Shown here piece after piece: positions 15,453-23,095 of a DNA stretch of 64,000 bases (positions within the stretch are counted from its first letter, which is position 1; each line of letters starts with the position of its first letter). Source of the DNA: Streptomyces sp. AJS327 (GTDB lineage: Bacteria; Actinomycetota; Actinomycetes; Streptomycetales; Streptomycetaceae). The translations under genes were made by a program, and so were the position numbers. The stretch lies in NCBI RefSeq assembly GCF_013450295.1, contig NZ_SKBR01000003.1, positions 496,001-560,000 of the forward strand, given 5' to 3'. The notes below the pieces were generated by a model, which was not told the origin of the DNA, did no database searches, and saw only the letters and a program-made list of their open reading frames with translations.

Positions 15453-17330
15453 ATGGCACGTGCGGTCGGCATCGACCTGGGTACGACGAACTCCGTCGTC
15501 AGTGTTCTCGAAGGCGGTGAGCCCACCGTCATCACCAACGCCGAGGGCGCCAGGACCACGCCGTCCGTCGTCGCCTTCGCGAAGAACGGCGAGGTCCTCG
15601 TCGGTGAGGTCGCCAAGCGCCAGGCGGTCACCAACGTGGACCGCACCATCCGGTCGGTCAAGCGCCACATGGGCACCGACTGGAGCATCAAGATCGATGA
15701 CAAGGACTTCAACCCGCAGCAGATCTCGGCCTTCGTGCTCCAGAAGCTGAAGCGGGACGCCGAGGCGTACCTGGGCGACAAGGTCGCCGACGCGGTCATC
15801 ACCGTCCCGGCGTACTTCAACGACGCCGAGCGCCAGGCCACCAAGGAGGCCGGTGAGATCGCCGGCCTCAACGTGCTCCGCATCGTCAACGAGCCGACGG
15901 CCGCCGCGCTGGCGTACGGCCTGGAGAAGGAGGACCAGACGATCCTGGTCTTCGACCTCGGTGGCGGCACCTTCGACGTCTCGCTGCTGGAGATCGGCGA
16001 CGGCGTCGTCGAGGTGAAGGCGACCAACGGCGACAACCACCTCGGTGGTGACGACTGGGATCAGCGTGTCGTGGACCACCTGGTCAAGCAGTTCCACTCG
16101 GGCCACGGCGTGGACCTCTCGAAGGACAAGATGGCCCTCCAGCGCCTCCGGGAGGCGGCGGAGAAGGCCAAGATCGAGCTGTCCTCGTCCACCGAGACCA
16201 CGATCAACCTGCCCTACATCACCGCCTCGGCCGAGGGCCCCCTGCACCTCGACGAGAAGCTGACCCGCGCCCAGTTCCAGCAGCTGACGCAGGATCTGCT
16301 GGAGCGCTGCAAGACCCCGTTCCAGAACGTCATCAAGGACGCCGGTATCCAGCTGTCCGAGATCGACCACGTGGTGCTGGTCGGTGGCTCGACCCGGATG
16401 CCCGCCGTCGCCGAGCTGGTCAAGGACCTCACCGGCGGCAAGGACGCCAACAAGGGCGTCAACCCGGACGAGGTCGTCGCGATCGGCGCCAGCCTCCAGG
16501 CCGGTGTGCTCAAGGGCGAGGTCAAGGACGTTCTGCTGCTGGACGTCACCCCGCTGTCCCTCGGTATCGAGACCAAGGGCGGCATCATGACCAAGCTGAT
16601 CGAGCGCAACACCACGATCCCCACGAAGCGCTCGGAGATCTTCACCACGGCCGAGGACAACCAGCCGTCCGTGCAGATCCAGGTCTACCAGGGCGAGCGC
16701 GAGATCGCCGCGTACAACAAGAAGCTCGGGATGTTCGAGCTGACCGGCCTGCCGCCCGCCCCGCGCGGGGTGCCGCAGATCGAGGTCACCTTCGACATCG
16801 ACGCCAACGGCATCATGCACGTCTCGGCGAAGGACCTCGGCACCGGCAAGGAGCAGAAGATGACCGTCACCGGCGGCTCCGCGCTGCCGAAGGACGACAT
16901 CGACCGCATGATGCGCGAGGCCGAGCAGTACGCCGACGAGGACGCCAAGCGCCGCGAGTCCGCCGAGACGCGGAACCAGGCGGAGCAGCTGGTCTACACG
17001 ACCGAGAAGTTCCTCAGCGACAATGAGGACAAGGTCCCCGGCGAGACCAAGACCGAGGTCGAGGCGGCGCTGGCGGACCTCAAGGAGAAGCTGAAGGGCG
17101 AGGACACCGCGGCCATCCGGGAAGCCTCCGAGAAGGTCGCGGCCACCAGCCAGAAGCTGGGCGAGGCGCTGTACGCCGACGCGCAGCAGGCGCAGGCCGG
17201 CGGTGCCGAGGGCGCCGCGGGTGCCTCCGCCGGTGGCGCCGCGGGCGGTGCCAAGGCCGACGGCGAGGACGACGTGGTCGACGCCGAGATCGTGGACGAC
17301 GAGCAGAAGCCCAAGGGTGGTGCGGCGTGA
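15453..17330 (+). CDS. dnaK: molecular chaperone DnaK (Hsp70)
   Basis: Hsp70 chaperone of 625 residues. ATPase domain: GIDLGTTNSVVSV at the N-terminus, VITVPAYFNDAERQATKEAG, FDLGGGTFDVSLLEI, VLVGGSTRMPAV. Substrate-binding domain: DVTPLSLGIETKGG, GEREIAAYNKKLGMFELTGLPPAPRG. The C-terminal helical lid ends in a Gly/Ala-rich tail with an acidic DDVVDAEIVDD, the usual actinobacterial form. ATG 15453 is preceded by GGAGG. It is the first gene of dnaK-grpE-dnaJ-hspR and is controlled by the HAIR sites upstream; its stop overlaps the grpE start, giving coupled translation. Confidence 0.99.
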   Translation: MARAVGIDLGTTNSVVSVLEGGEPTVITNAEGARTTPSVVAFAKNGEVLVGEVAKRQAVTNVDRTIRSVKRHMGTDWSIKIDDKDFNPQQISAFVLQKLKRDAEAYLGDKVADAVITVPAYFNDAERQATKEAGEIAGLNVLRIVNEPTAAALAYGLEKEDQTILVFDLGGGTFDVSLLEIGDGVVEVKATNGDNHLGGDDWDQRVVDHLVKQFHSGHGVDLSKDKMALQRLREAAEKAKIELSSSTETTINLPYITASAEGPLHLDEKLTRAQFQQLTQDLLERCKTPFQNVIKDAGIQLSEIDHVVLVGGSTRMPAVAELVKDLTGGKDANKGVNPDEVVAIGASLQAGVLKGEVKDVLLLDVTPLSLGIETKGGIMTKLIERNTTIPTKRSEIFTTAEDNQPSVQIQVYQGEREIAAYNKKLGMFELTGLPPAPRGVPQIEVTFDIDANGIMHVSAKDLGTGKEQKMTVTGGSALPKDDIDRMMREAEQYADEDAKRRESAETRNQAEQLVYTTEKFLSDNEDKVPGETKTEVEAALADLKEKLKGEDTAAIREASEKVAATSQKLGEALYADAQQAQAGGAEGAAGASAGGAAGGAKADGEDDVVDAEIVDDEQKPKGGAA

Positions 17331-18097
17331 CAGATCCGGAGGCGCGGGGCTCCGTGGAGCCCGACGTCCCCACTGACGCGGCCGTGAACGCCGAGGGCGC
17401 CGCGGCACAGGCCGCCGGGTCCGCCACCGCCGAGGAGCCGACGGCGGACGCGGCGGCGTCCGGGGACACGCAGGAGAAGGAGGCCGCGGGTCCGGAGGAC
17501 CTCCAGGGCGCTCCCGAGGAGAACGAGCTGGACGCGGGGCTGCTCGCGCAGCTGGAGCAGACCAGGACCGCGCTGAACGAGCGCACCCAGGACGTCCAGC
17601 GGCTCCAGGCCGAGTTCCAGAATTACCGTCGCCGGGTGGATCGCGACCGCGCCTCCGTCAAGGAGATCGCCGTCGCGAACCTGCTGACCGAGCTGCTGCC
17701 GGTGCTCGACGACATCGGCCGGGCCCGGGACCACGGCGAGCTGGTCGGCGGCTTCAAGTCGGTGGCCGAGTCGCTGGAGATGGTCGTGGCGAAGCTGGGG
17801 CTGATGCAGTTCGGCAAGGAGGGCGAGCCCTTCGACCCGACGGTGCACGAGGCGCTGATGCACTCGTACTCTCCGGATGTCACGGAGACGACGTGCGTGC
17901 AGATCCTCCAGCCCGGGTACCGAATCGGCGAGCGTACGATCCGCCCCGCGCGGGTCGGGGTCGCCGAGCCGCAGCCGGGGGCTCAGCCGTCCGCCGCGGA
18001 CGAGTCCGCGGAGCCCGAGGGCGGCGAGTCCGGTGACGCCGGTGAGCCGGGCGGGTCGGCCGAGCAACAGGAGAGCGGTGGTCCGAAGGAGGGCTGA
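17327..18097 (+). CDS. grpE: nucleotide exchange factor GrpE
   Basis: Cofactor that releases ADP from DnaK. The 256-residue protein has a long acidic, Ala/Glu-rich head (residues 1 to about 75), the coiled-coil stalk (QLEQTRTALNERTQDVQRLQAEFQNYRRRVDRDR) and the C-terminal beta domain (FDPTVHEALMHSYSPDV, ILQPGYRIGERTIRPARVGVA). The tail beyond is again disordered and acidic. GTG 17327 overlaps the dnaK stop (GTGA). GrpE of this length is normal for Streptomyces. A large palindrome separates it from dnaJ. Confidence 0.96.
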   Translation: MTDPEARGSVEPDVPTDAAVNAEGAAAQAAGSATAEEPTADAAASGDTQEKEAAGPEDLQGAPEENELDAGLLAQLEQTRTALNERTQDVQRLQAEFQNYRRRVDRDRASVKEIAVANLLTELLPVLDDIGRARDHGELVGGFKSVAESLEMVVAKLGLMQFGKEGEPFDPTVHEALMHSYSPDVTETTCVQILQPGYRIGERTIRPARVGVAEPQPGAQPSAADESAEPEGGESGDAGEPGGSAEQQESGGPKEG

Positions 18098-18111
18098 GAG
18101 CCCTCCCCGGG

Positions 18112-18149
18112 CCTGTGTTCAGGGCCCGGTTCCGGGCCCTGAACACAGG
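18112..18149. repeat. 38-bp perfect palindrome between grpE and dnaJ
   Basis: Two perfect 18-base arms (CCTGTGTTCAGGGCCCGG and its complement) separated only by TT. As RNA it would fold into a very stable hairpin, 38 bases ahead of the dnaJ ATG. It has no T-run, so it may act as an RNA-processing or stability element, a partial terminator that lowers dnaJ relative to dnaK, or a mobile-repeat remnant. Confidence 0.95.
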
Positions 18150-18187
18150 GGATGGAACATCAGTAAACGGGAGGAGGGACGTCGGGG

Positions 18188-19390
18188 ATGAGCACCAAGG
18201 ACTTCATCGAGAAGGACTACTACAAGGTCCTCGGCGTCCCCAAGGACGCCACCGAAGCCGAGATCAAGAAGGCGTACCGCAAGCTCGCGCGCGAGAACCA
18301 CCCGGACGCCAACCGGGGGGACGCCACCGCCGAGGAGCGGTTCAAGGACGCCTCCGAGGCGTACGACGTGCTCGGCGACCCCAAGCGCCGCAAGGAGTAC
18401 GACGAGGCGCGTTCGCTCTTCGGCAACGGCGGGTTCCGTCCCGGTCCCGGAGCCGGGGGCGCCGGGGGGCAGGGCGCCGGGAACTTCAACTTCGACCTGG
18501 GCGACCTCTTCGGCGGTACCCAGGGCGGCCCCACCGCCGGCGGCTTCGGCGGCGGTATCGGGGACGTCTTCGGCGGGCTGTTCAACCGGGGCGGCCCCGG
18601 CACCGCGACGGGCGGCCGCGCCCAGCCCCGCCGTGGCCAGGACGTCGAGTCCGAGGTCACGCTGAGCTTCACCGAGGCGGCCGACGGCGCGACGGTCCCG
18701 CTGCGCATGTCCAGCAGCGCCGCCTGCAAGGAGTGCGCGGGCACCGGCGACAAGAACGGCACCCCGCGGGTCTGCCCCACCTGCGTGGGTACCGGCCAGG
18801 TCAGCCGGGGCGGTGGCGGCGGCTTCTCGCTCACCGATCCGTGCGTCGACTGCAAGGGCCGGGGCCTGATCGCGGAGGACCCCTGCGAGGTGTGCAAGGG
18901 CTCGGGTCGCGCCACCAGCTCCCGCACCATGCAGGTGCGCATCCCCGCGGGGGTGAGCGACGGTCAGCGGATCCGGCTGCGGGGCAAGGGCGCGCCGGGG
19001 GAGCGCGGCGGCCCCAACGGCGACCTGTACGTCGTCGTGCACGTCGACGCGCACCCGGTCTTCGGGCGGCGCGGCGACAACCTGACGGTCACGGTGCCGG
19101 TCACCTACCCGGAGGCGGCGCTGGGCGGTGAGATCAGGGTCCCGACACTGGGTGGGCCCCCGGTCACCCTCAAGCTCCCACCGGGGACACCGTCGGGACG
19201 CACCATGCGGGCGCGCGGCAAGGGGGCGGCCCGCAAGGACGGAACCCGGGGGGATCTGCTCGTCACCATCGAGGTGGCGGTACCCAAGGACCTGAGCGAC
19301 AAGGCGAGGGACACCCTGGAGTCCTACCGCGACGCCACAGCGGGAGAGGACCCACGCGCAGCGCTGTTCGAGGCGGCGAAGGGAGACTGA
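18188..19390 (+). CDS. dnaJ: co-chaperone DnaJ (type I Hsp40)
   Basis: Stimulates DnaK ATP hydrolysis and delivers substrates. The 400-residue protein has the J domain with HPD at 38-40, a long Gly/Phe linker (GGFGGGIGDVFGGLFNRGG), four zinc-finger motifs (CKECAGTG, CPTCVGTG, CVDCKGRG, CEVCKGSG) and the C-terminal substrate-binding domains (VTYPEAALGGEIRVPTL). All canonical residues are present. ATG 18188 has GGGAGGAGGG upstream. The HspR gene follows after one base, so regulator and co-chaperone are co-expressed. The palindrome upstream may set its level relative to grpE. Confidence 0.98.
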   Translation: MSTKDFIEKDYYKVLGVPKDATEAEIKKAYRKLARENHPDANRGDATAEERFKDASEAYDVLGDPKRRKEYDEARSLFGNGGFRPGPGAGGAGGQGAGNFNFDLGDLFGGTQGGPTAGGFGGGIGDVFGGLFNRGGPGTATGGRAQPRRGQDVESEVTLSFTEAADGATVPLRMSSSAACKECAGTGDKNGTPRVCPTCVGTGQVSRGGGGGFSLTDPCVDCKGRGLIAEDPCEVCKGSGRATSSRTMQVRIPAGVSDGQRIRLRGKGAPGERGGPNGDLYVVVHVDAHPVFGRRGDNLTVTVPVTYPEAALGGEIRVPTLGGPPVTLKLPPGTPSGRTMRARGKGAARKDGTRGDLLVTIEVAVPKDLSDKARDTLESYRDATAGEDPRAALFEAAKGD

Positions 19391-19391
19391 C

Positions 19392-19844
19392 GTGAACGGC
19401 CGAGGCGGACGAAGAAACCCCTACGAACTGACCGAAGAGTCACCGGTCTACGTCATCTCGGTCGCAGCTCAGCTCTCCGGTCTCCACCCGCAGACCCTGC
19501 GCCAGTACGACCGTCTCGGGCTGGTCTCCCCGGACCGCACGGCGGGCCGGGGACGCCGGTACTCCGCCCGGGACATCCAGCTGCTGCGCGAGGTGCAGCG
19601 GCTCAGCCAGGACGAGGGCATCAACCTGGCCGGAATCAAGCGCATCATCGAGCTGGAGAACCAGGTGGCGGCCCTCCAGTCCCGGGTCGCCGAACTCCAG
19701 CAGTCGGTGGACGGCGCCGCGGTGGCGATGCAGCAGCGGGAGGCGCAGGTACACGCCTCCTACCGGCGGGACCTGGTGCCCTACCAGGACGTCCAGCACT
19801 CCAGCGCCCTCGTGGTCTGGCGGCCCGGCAGGCGCCGCGACTGA
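19392..19844 (+). CDS. hspR: heat-shock repressor HspR (MerR family)
   Basis: Autoregulatory repressor that binds HAIR sites, in Streptomyces with DnaK as co-repressor. The 150-residue protein has a MerR-type winged-helix region (VYVISVAAQLSGLHPQTLRQYDRLGLVSPDR, GRGRRYSARDIQLLREVQRLS) and a coiled-coil segment (IIELENQVAALQSRVAELQQ), ending in the basic tail VVWRPGRRRD. GTG 19392 starts one base after the dnaJ stop. Its operators are seen in front of dnaK (two) and clpB (one), forming the feedback loop known for this operon. Confidence 0.97.
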   Translation: MNGRGGRRNPYELTEESPVYVISVAAQLSGLHPQTLRQYDRLGLVSPDRTAGRGRRYSARDIQLLREVQRLSQDEGINLAGIKRIIELENQVAALQSRVAELQQSVDGAAVAMQQREAQVHASYRRDLVPYQDVQHSSALVVWRPGRRRD

Positions 19845-19994
19845 CCACCTCAGCCCGTGCGCGCCGCGGGGCCCCCGGCCCGAGCGGCCCGCACGGCGCT
19901 ACGGAGCGTGGCGACCGATCACCCGGATCGCCGATATCACGCCACCAGCGGAGTACCGCTGGCCGTGCCGCGGAGGCCCGCCCAGCGTGGGGGG

Positions 19995-20858
19995 ATGACA
20001 TCGATACGCAGGCCCTCCCGCACGCGTACCCGAATACGGATCGCGGCGCTGCTCGCCGTCGCGCTCGGCCTGCTGGCCGCGGCCACGCCGTCCGCCCCGG
20101 CCAGGACGTACGTCCCCGACTCCGAGGGGCGGCTCTGGTCGCAGGGGGACGGCAGTGTCAGGACCGTCGGGAAGATCGTCTCGGTGCTCCCCGGTGACGA
20201 GATCGGACTGTGCTCGGGGGCGGTCGTCGATTCCGGCGAGGGGGGCAACGGCAGCGTCGTGGCGACCGCCGCGCACTGCATCAGCGATCCGCACTCCCCG
20301 CGCCACCCCCGTGAGGCGTACTTCGTCCCGGAGTACGACCGGCTCGGCCAGACCGACCTCGCCCGGATCCGGGACGCCGGGTGGCGGGTGACCGGCTTCC
20401 ACGAGGCGCCCGGCTGGAACCCCGGGAAGCAGCGCCTGGAGGAGATCCTTCCGCACGACTGGGGCTTCCTCACCGTGGAGCGGAAGGACGGCCGGACGCT
20501 CCAGCAGTCCCAGGGCGCCAACACCCTCGCCTACGCCCCCGACCCCACCCACGAGCACGTCGCAGCGCTCGGCTACCCGGCGCAGTCCCCGTACGACGGG
20601 GAGGCCCTGGCCTACTGCGCCGGACCGGCCCCGGTGGCGCGGCCCGACGAGTACGCGGCGGCCAACGTCGGCAGCTACGTGATGGACGGCTGTGACCTCA
20701 CGCAGGGCGCCAGCGGCGGCCCCTGGATGCGCGGCTTCGACCAGGGCAGCGAGTCCGGGACGGTGGTCGCCGTCAGCACCGTGGGGGAGTGGGGGACGCT
20801 GCTCGGCCGCCCCTTCCCGAGAGAGGCGCGGGGCGTGCTCGCCGACGCCGGACGCTGA
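19995..20858 (+). CDS. secreted chymotrypsin-like serine protease
   Basis: A 287-residue exported trypsin-fold protease. The N-terminus is a typical signal peptide: basic (MTSIRRPSRTRTRIR), hydrophobic (IAALLAVALGLLAAA), then TPSAPARTY with a likely cleavage after APA or PAR. The catalytic triad is H94 (TAAHC), D155 (HDWGFL) and S240 (QGASGGPW). Cys pairs around the triad (GLCSG with AHC, YC with DGC) could form disulfides. ATG 19995 is preceded by GGGGGG; longer extensions upstream lack protein character. Substrate unknown. It stands alone between hspR and a convergent unknown gene, so it is probably its own transcription unit. Confidence 0.86.
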   Translation: MTSIRRPSRTRTRIRIAALLAVALGLLAAATPSAPARTYVPDSEGRLWSQGDGSVRTVGKIVSVLPGDEIGLCSGAVVDSGEGGNGSVVATAAHCISDPHSPRHPREAYFVPEYDRLGQTDLARIRDAGWRVTGFHEAPGWNPGKQRLEEILPHDWGFLTVERKDGRTLQQSQGANTLAYAPDPTHEHVAALGYPAQSPYDGEALAYCAGPAPVARPDEYAAANVGSYVMDGCDLTQGASGGPWMRGFDQGSESGTVVAVSTVGEWGTLLGRPFPREARGVLADAGR

Positions 20859-20992
20859 GCCGCCCCGCCCGTGCCCCGGGGCCATGGGCGGTACGCCCCG
20901 GCCGGGGCCGCCGGAACAGTCGGAGCCGTCGGAGTCGGGGCCGTCGGAGTCGGGGCCGTCGGGAGGGCCGGGACGTGGGCGGTCGGCGGGGG

Positions 20993-22234
20993 TCAGTCCG
21001 CCTCGCGGAGCGTCAGCCCGTAGTAGGTGACCCAGTAGCCGCTGATCTGCTGCGCGTTGTCCGAGAGGGTGAGGCTCGCGGGGTGCGGGACGCCCACCTC
21101 GCGGAGGTAGCCGACCACGGTGCGGGCCAGCGCGGCGCCGTCCGCCTCGCCGGGTCCGAAGGCCCCGGTGGTGAAGTTCACCGGGTCCCAGTGCTCGTGG
21201 GTGGCCGGAACCTCCTCGGTGGGGATCCAGCCCAGCGCCCGCATGGTGTCCGCCCGGGGGCCGTTGGCCAACTGCTCGCTCGTCCAGGTGTAGTGGCCGA
21301 TCTCCAGGGTGTCCGCGCTGGAGAGGTTGCAGAGCATCGGGCCGCCCATCCCGGGGACGTCGCCGTGCAGGGACATCGATATCGCGATGCCGAGCGCCCG
21401 GGTCTCCGCCGCCAGGGTGCTCAGGAACTCCCCGAGCGCCCGCTCGAACACTCCCCAGTCGTCGGCCCGCCAGCCGCCCGGGATGCCCAGTCCGGCGGTG
21501 GCCGGATCGCCGGTGCGCACGCCGAAGAAACCGCCGAGCGCGCCCGGCTCGCCGTGCCCCTGTCGCAGGTGCCAGTTCTCCTGCGGGTCGGTGGGCAGCA
21601 GCAGTAACTGCGGGCCGTTCGGTCCCGGGTGCAGCTCCAGACAGTTCCGCTGACCGCGCCAGCGCAGGAACGGGCTACCCCAGAGCGGCGGGCTGTCGTA
21701 GTACGGCATCGGCATCCCGTACGAGCCCATCAGCGAGGCCGGGCCCAGCGCCTCCGTCAGCGCGTCCCCCGCCTGGCGGAAGGCGTGCGCGGGGGTGGCG
21801 GCGAGGGCGCCCGCCGGGACGGGGCAGGCGCCGGGGCGCTTGGTCGCGGTCGCACTCCGTCCCACGGCGGGGGCGGGTTCCGGGGGCCCGGCGAGCGGGC
21901 CCGGGTACGTGGGGGCCTGACGGGCGGGGGCCAGCGGGTCCTCGCCGAGCGGGTCGGGGCCCAGCGGCAGGTAGATCCCGACGTACTCCTCGCCGTCGTG
22001 CGCGTAGTCCTTCTCGAAGCGGTCCACGGGGCGCAGCCAGCCGACGGTCCGCGACCCGTCCGCGCCGGTGCCCGGTCGGCTGACCGTGGGACCACCTTCC
22101 GCCTCGGACCACTCCCAGCCCAGCCGTTCCTCGACCAGCGCCCGCAGGTCGGTCCTCCGCCAGCCGCCGGTGTCGCCGTCCCAGAGTGTGCGCGCCAGTT
22201 CGGCCAGCTTCTGGCCAGGCCGTGCCTCGGTCAT
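20993..22234 (-). CDS. conserved hypothetical protein, 413 residues
   Basis: I do not recognise a domain with confidence. The protein is soluble-looking, with no signal or membrane segment. The N-terminal 100 residues are structured (LAELARTLWDGDTGGWRRTDLRALVEERLGW; YVGIYLPLGPD), followed by a Pro/Ala-rich linker and a compact, aromatic-rich C-terminal domain (MPYYDSPPLWGSPFLRWRGQRNCLEL; ENWHLRQGHGEPGALGGFFG; LEIGHYTWTSEQLANG; QISGYWVTYYGL). Two alternating W/Y-rich modules hint at an internal duplication. ATG 22234 has GGGAGA upstream. It lies divergent from clpB, with the HAIR site in the shared region, so heat-shock control is possible but unproven. Confidence 0.75.
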   Translation of the reverse strand: MTEARPGQKLAELARTLWDGDTGGWRRTDLRALVEERLGWEWSEAEGGPTVSRPGTGADGSRTVGWLRPVDRFEKDYAHDGEEYVGIYLPLGPDPLGEDPLAPARQAPTYPGPLAGPPEPAPAVGRSATATKRPGACPVPAGALAATPAHAFRQAGDALTEALGPASLMGSYGMPMPYYDSPPLWGSPFLRWRGQRNCLELHPGPNGPQLLLLPTDPQENWHLRQGHGEPGALGGFFGVRTGDPATAGLGIPGGWRADDWGVFERALGEFLSTLAAETRALGIAISMSLHGDVPGMGGPMLCNLSSADTLEIGHYTWTSEQLANGPRADTMRALGWIPTEEVPATHEHWDPVNFTTGAFGPGEADGAALARTVVGYLREVGVPHPASLTLSDNAQQISGYWVTYYGLTLREAD

Positions 22235-22756
22235 CCTGCGGTCTCCCGTGGTGCTTCGCGGTCGGTGAAACCCGATCTTGGCACGCGTCGAACGGCTCCC
22301 GTGGGTGCCCGCGGAAGTTGTGCGGGCGCAGCGTGGATGGCTGGTGCGGAGGCCGGTGGGAGCCCCGGTCCGGAGCCGGACGCGGGTGTTCTCCGGTCGG
22401 CCTCACCTGGGGCGACCGACGGTATTGGTCTGGACCGGAATCCGGACGGAGAGCGTCCGCAGGGTCCGGTCGGCCGGGGCCCCGGGCGCGGACCGGGCGA
22501 CGGATTCCGGGCGCGGGCGGAACGTGGGCCGAACGCGGGCCGGGGGCGGACCGGGCGCGGGTCGAACGCGGACCGGCGCGGCCTCCGGGGCGGCCGCTCA
22601 CCGTCGGACCCCGGAGGGGCCGCCGGGGCACGGCCGGGGCACCGTCGAGTCGTGGTCGGGGTGTGGTCGGAGGGGCGATCGGACGGCCGTCGGGATCAGG
22701 GCACCGGTGGCCTTCGTTCGGCCGCCGCCCGAGGGAATACGAGGAGGCGACATGTA
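22235..22756. other. clpB upstream region, no gene seen
   Basis: About 520 G+C-rich bases between the divergent unknown gene and the HAIR element. Open frames run through it but do not resemble ClpB or other proteins. The clpB leader continues from 22778 to 23095. Confidence 0.5.
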
Positions 22757-22777
22757 CTTGAGTGGAGTAGACTCAAC
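22757..22777 (+). promoter_or_regulatory. HAIR (HspR) operator upstream of clpB
   Basis: CTTGAGT, seven bases, ACTCAAC: one mismatch in the last base from the HAIR consensus. TTGAGT inside it may serve as -35, with CATACT (22784-22789) as -10. The leader to the clpB GTG is then about 300 bases, unusually long. Confidence 0.85.
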
Positions 22778-23095
22778 TTGCTGCATACTGGAGATAGCAG
22801 GAGGCGGCGAGGCTCGGACCTCCCACGGGGCGGCCGGACGGGAGCGCGCGCCCGACGGCTGGGCACGGCCACGGGCCAGGTCCGCGAGGCGTGCGCACCG
22901 GGGCGCGGGGGCACCCGGCGCCCCACCGGAGGTACGCCGGGCGCACGCGCCGGGCCGACCCCGCTGGGCTGGTTCGTCGCCGGGACCGCCGGGCCCGACA
23001 GCGGCGGCCGCACCTCCTGTCAGCGGAACCAGACAGCCGAACCACCAGCCAGCCGAACGCCGAGTGCACAGCAGAGAAGCGGAGGAACCCCAGCC

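Noticed and set aside
15426..17408. Long antisense frame across dnaK
   Set aside because: Shadow of the dnaK codons; no start signal and no family.
21629..23095. Long in-frame extension upstream of clpB
   Set aside because: No resemblance to ClpB, crosses the HAIR operator and the divergent gene; the strong ribosome-binding site and the family N-terminus fix the start at 23096.
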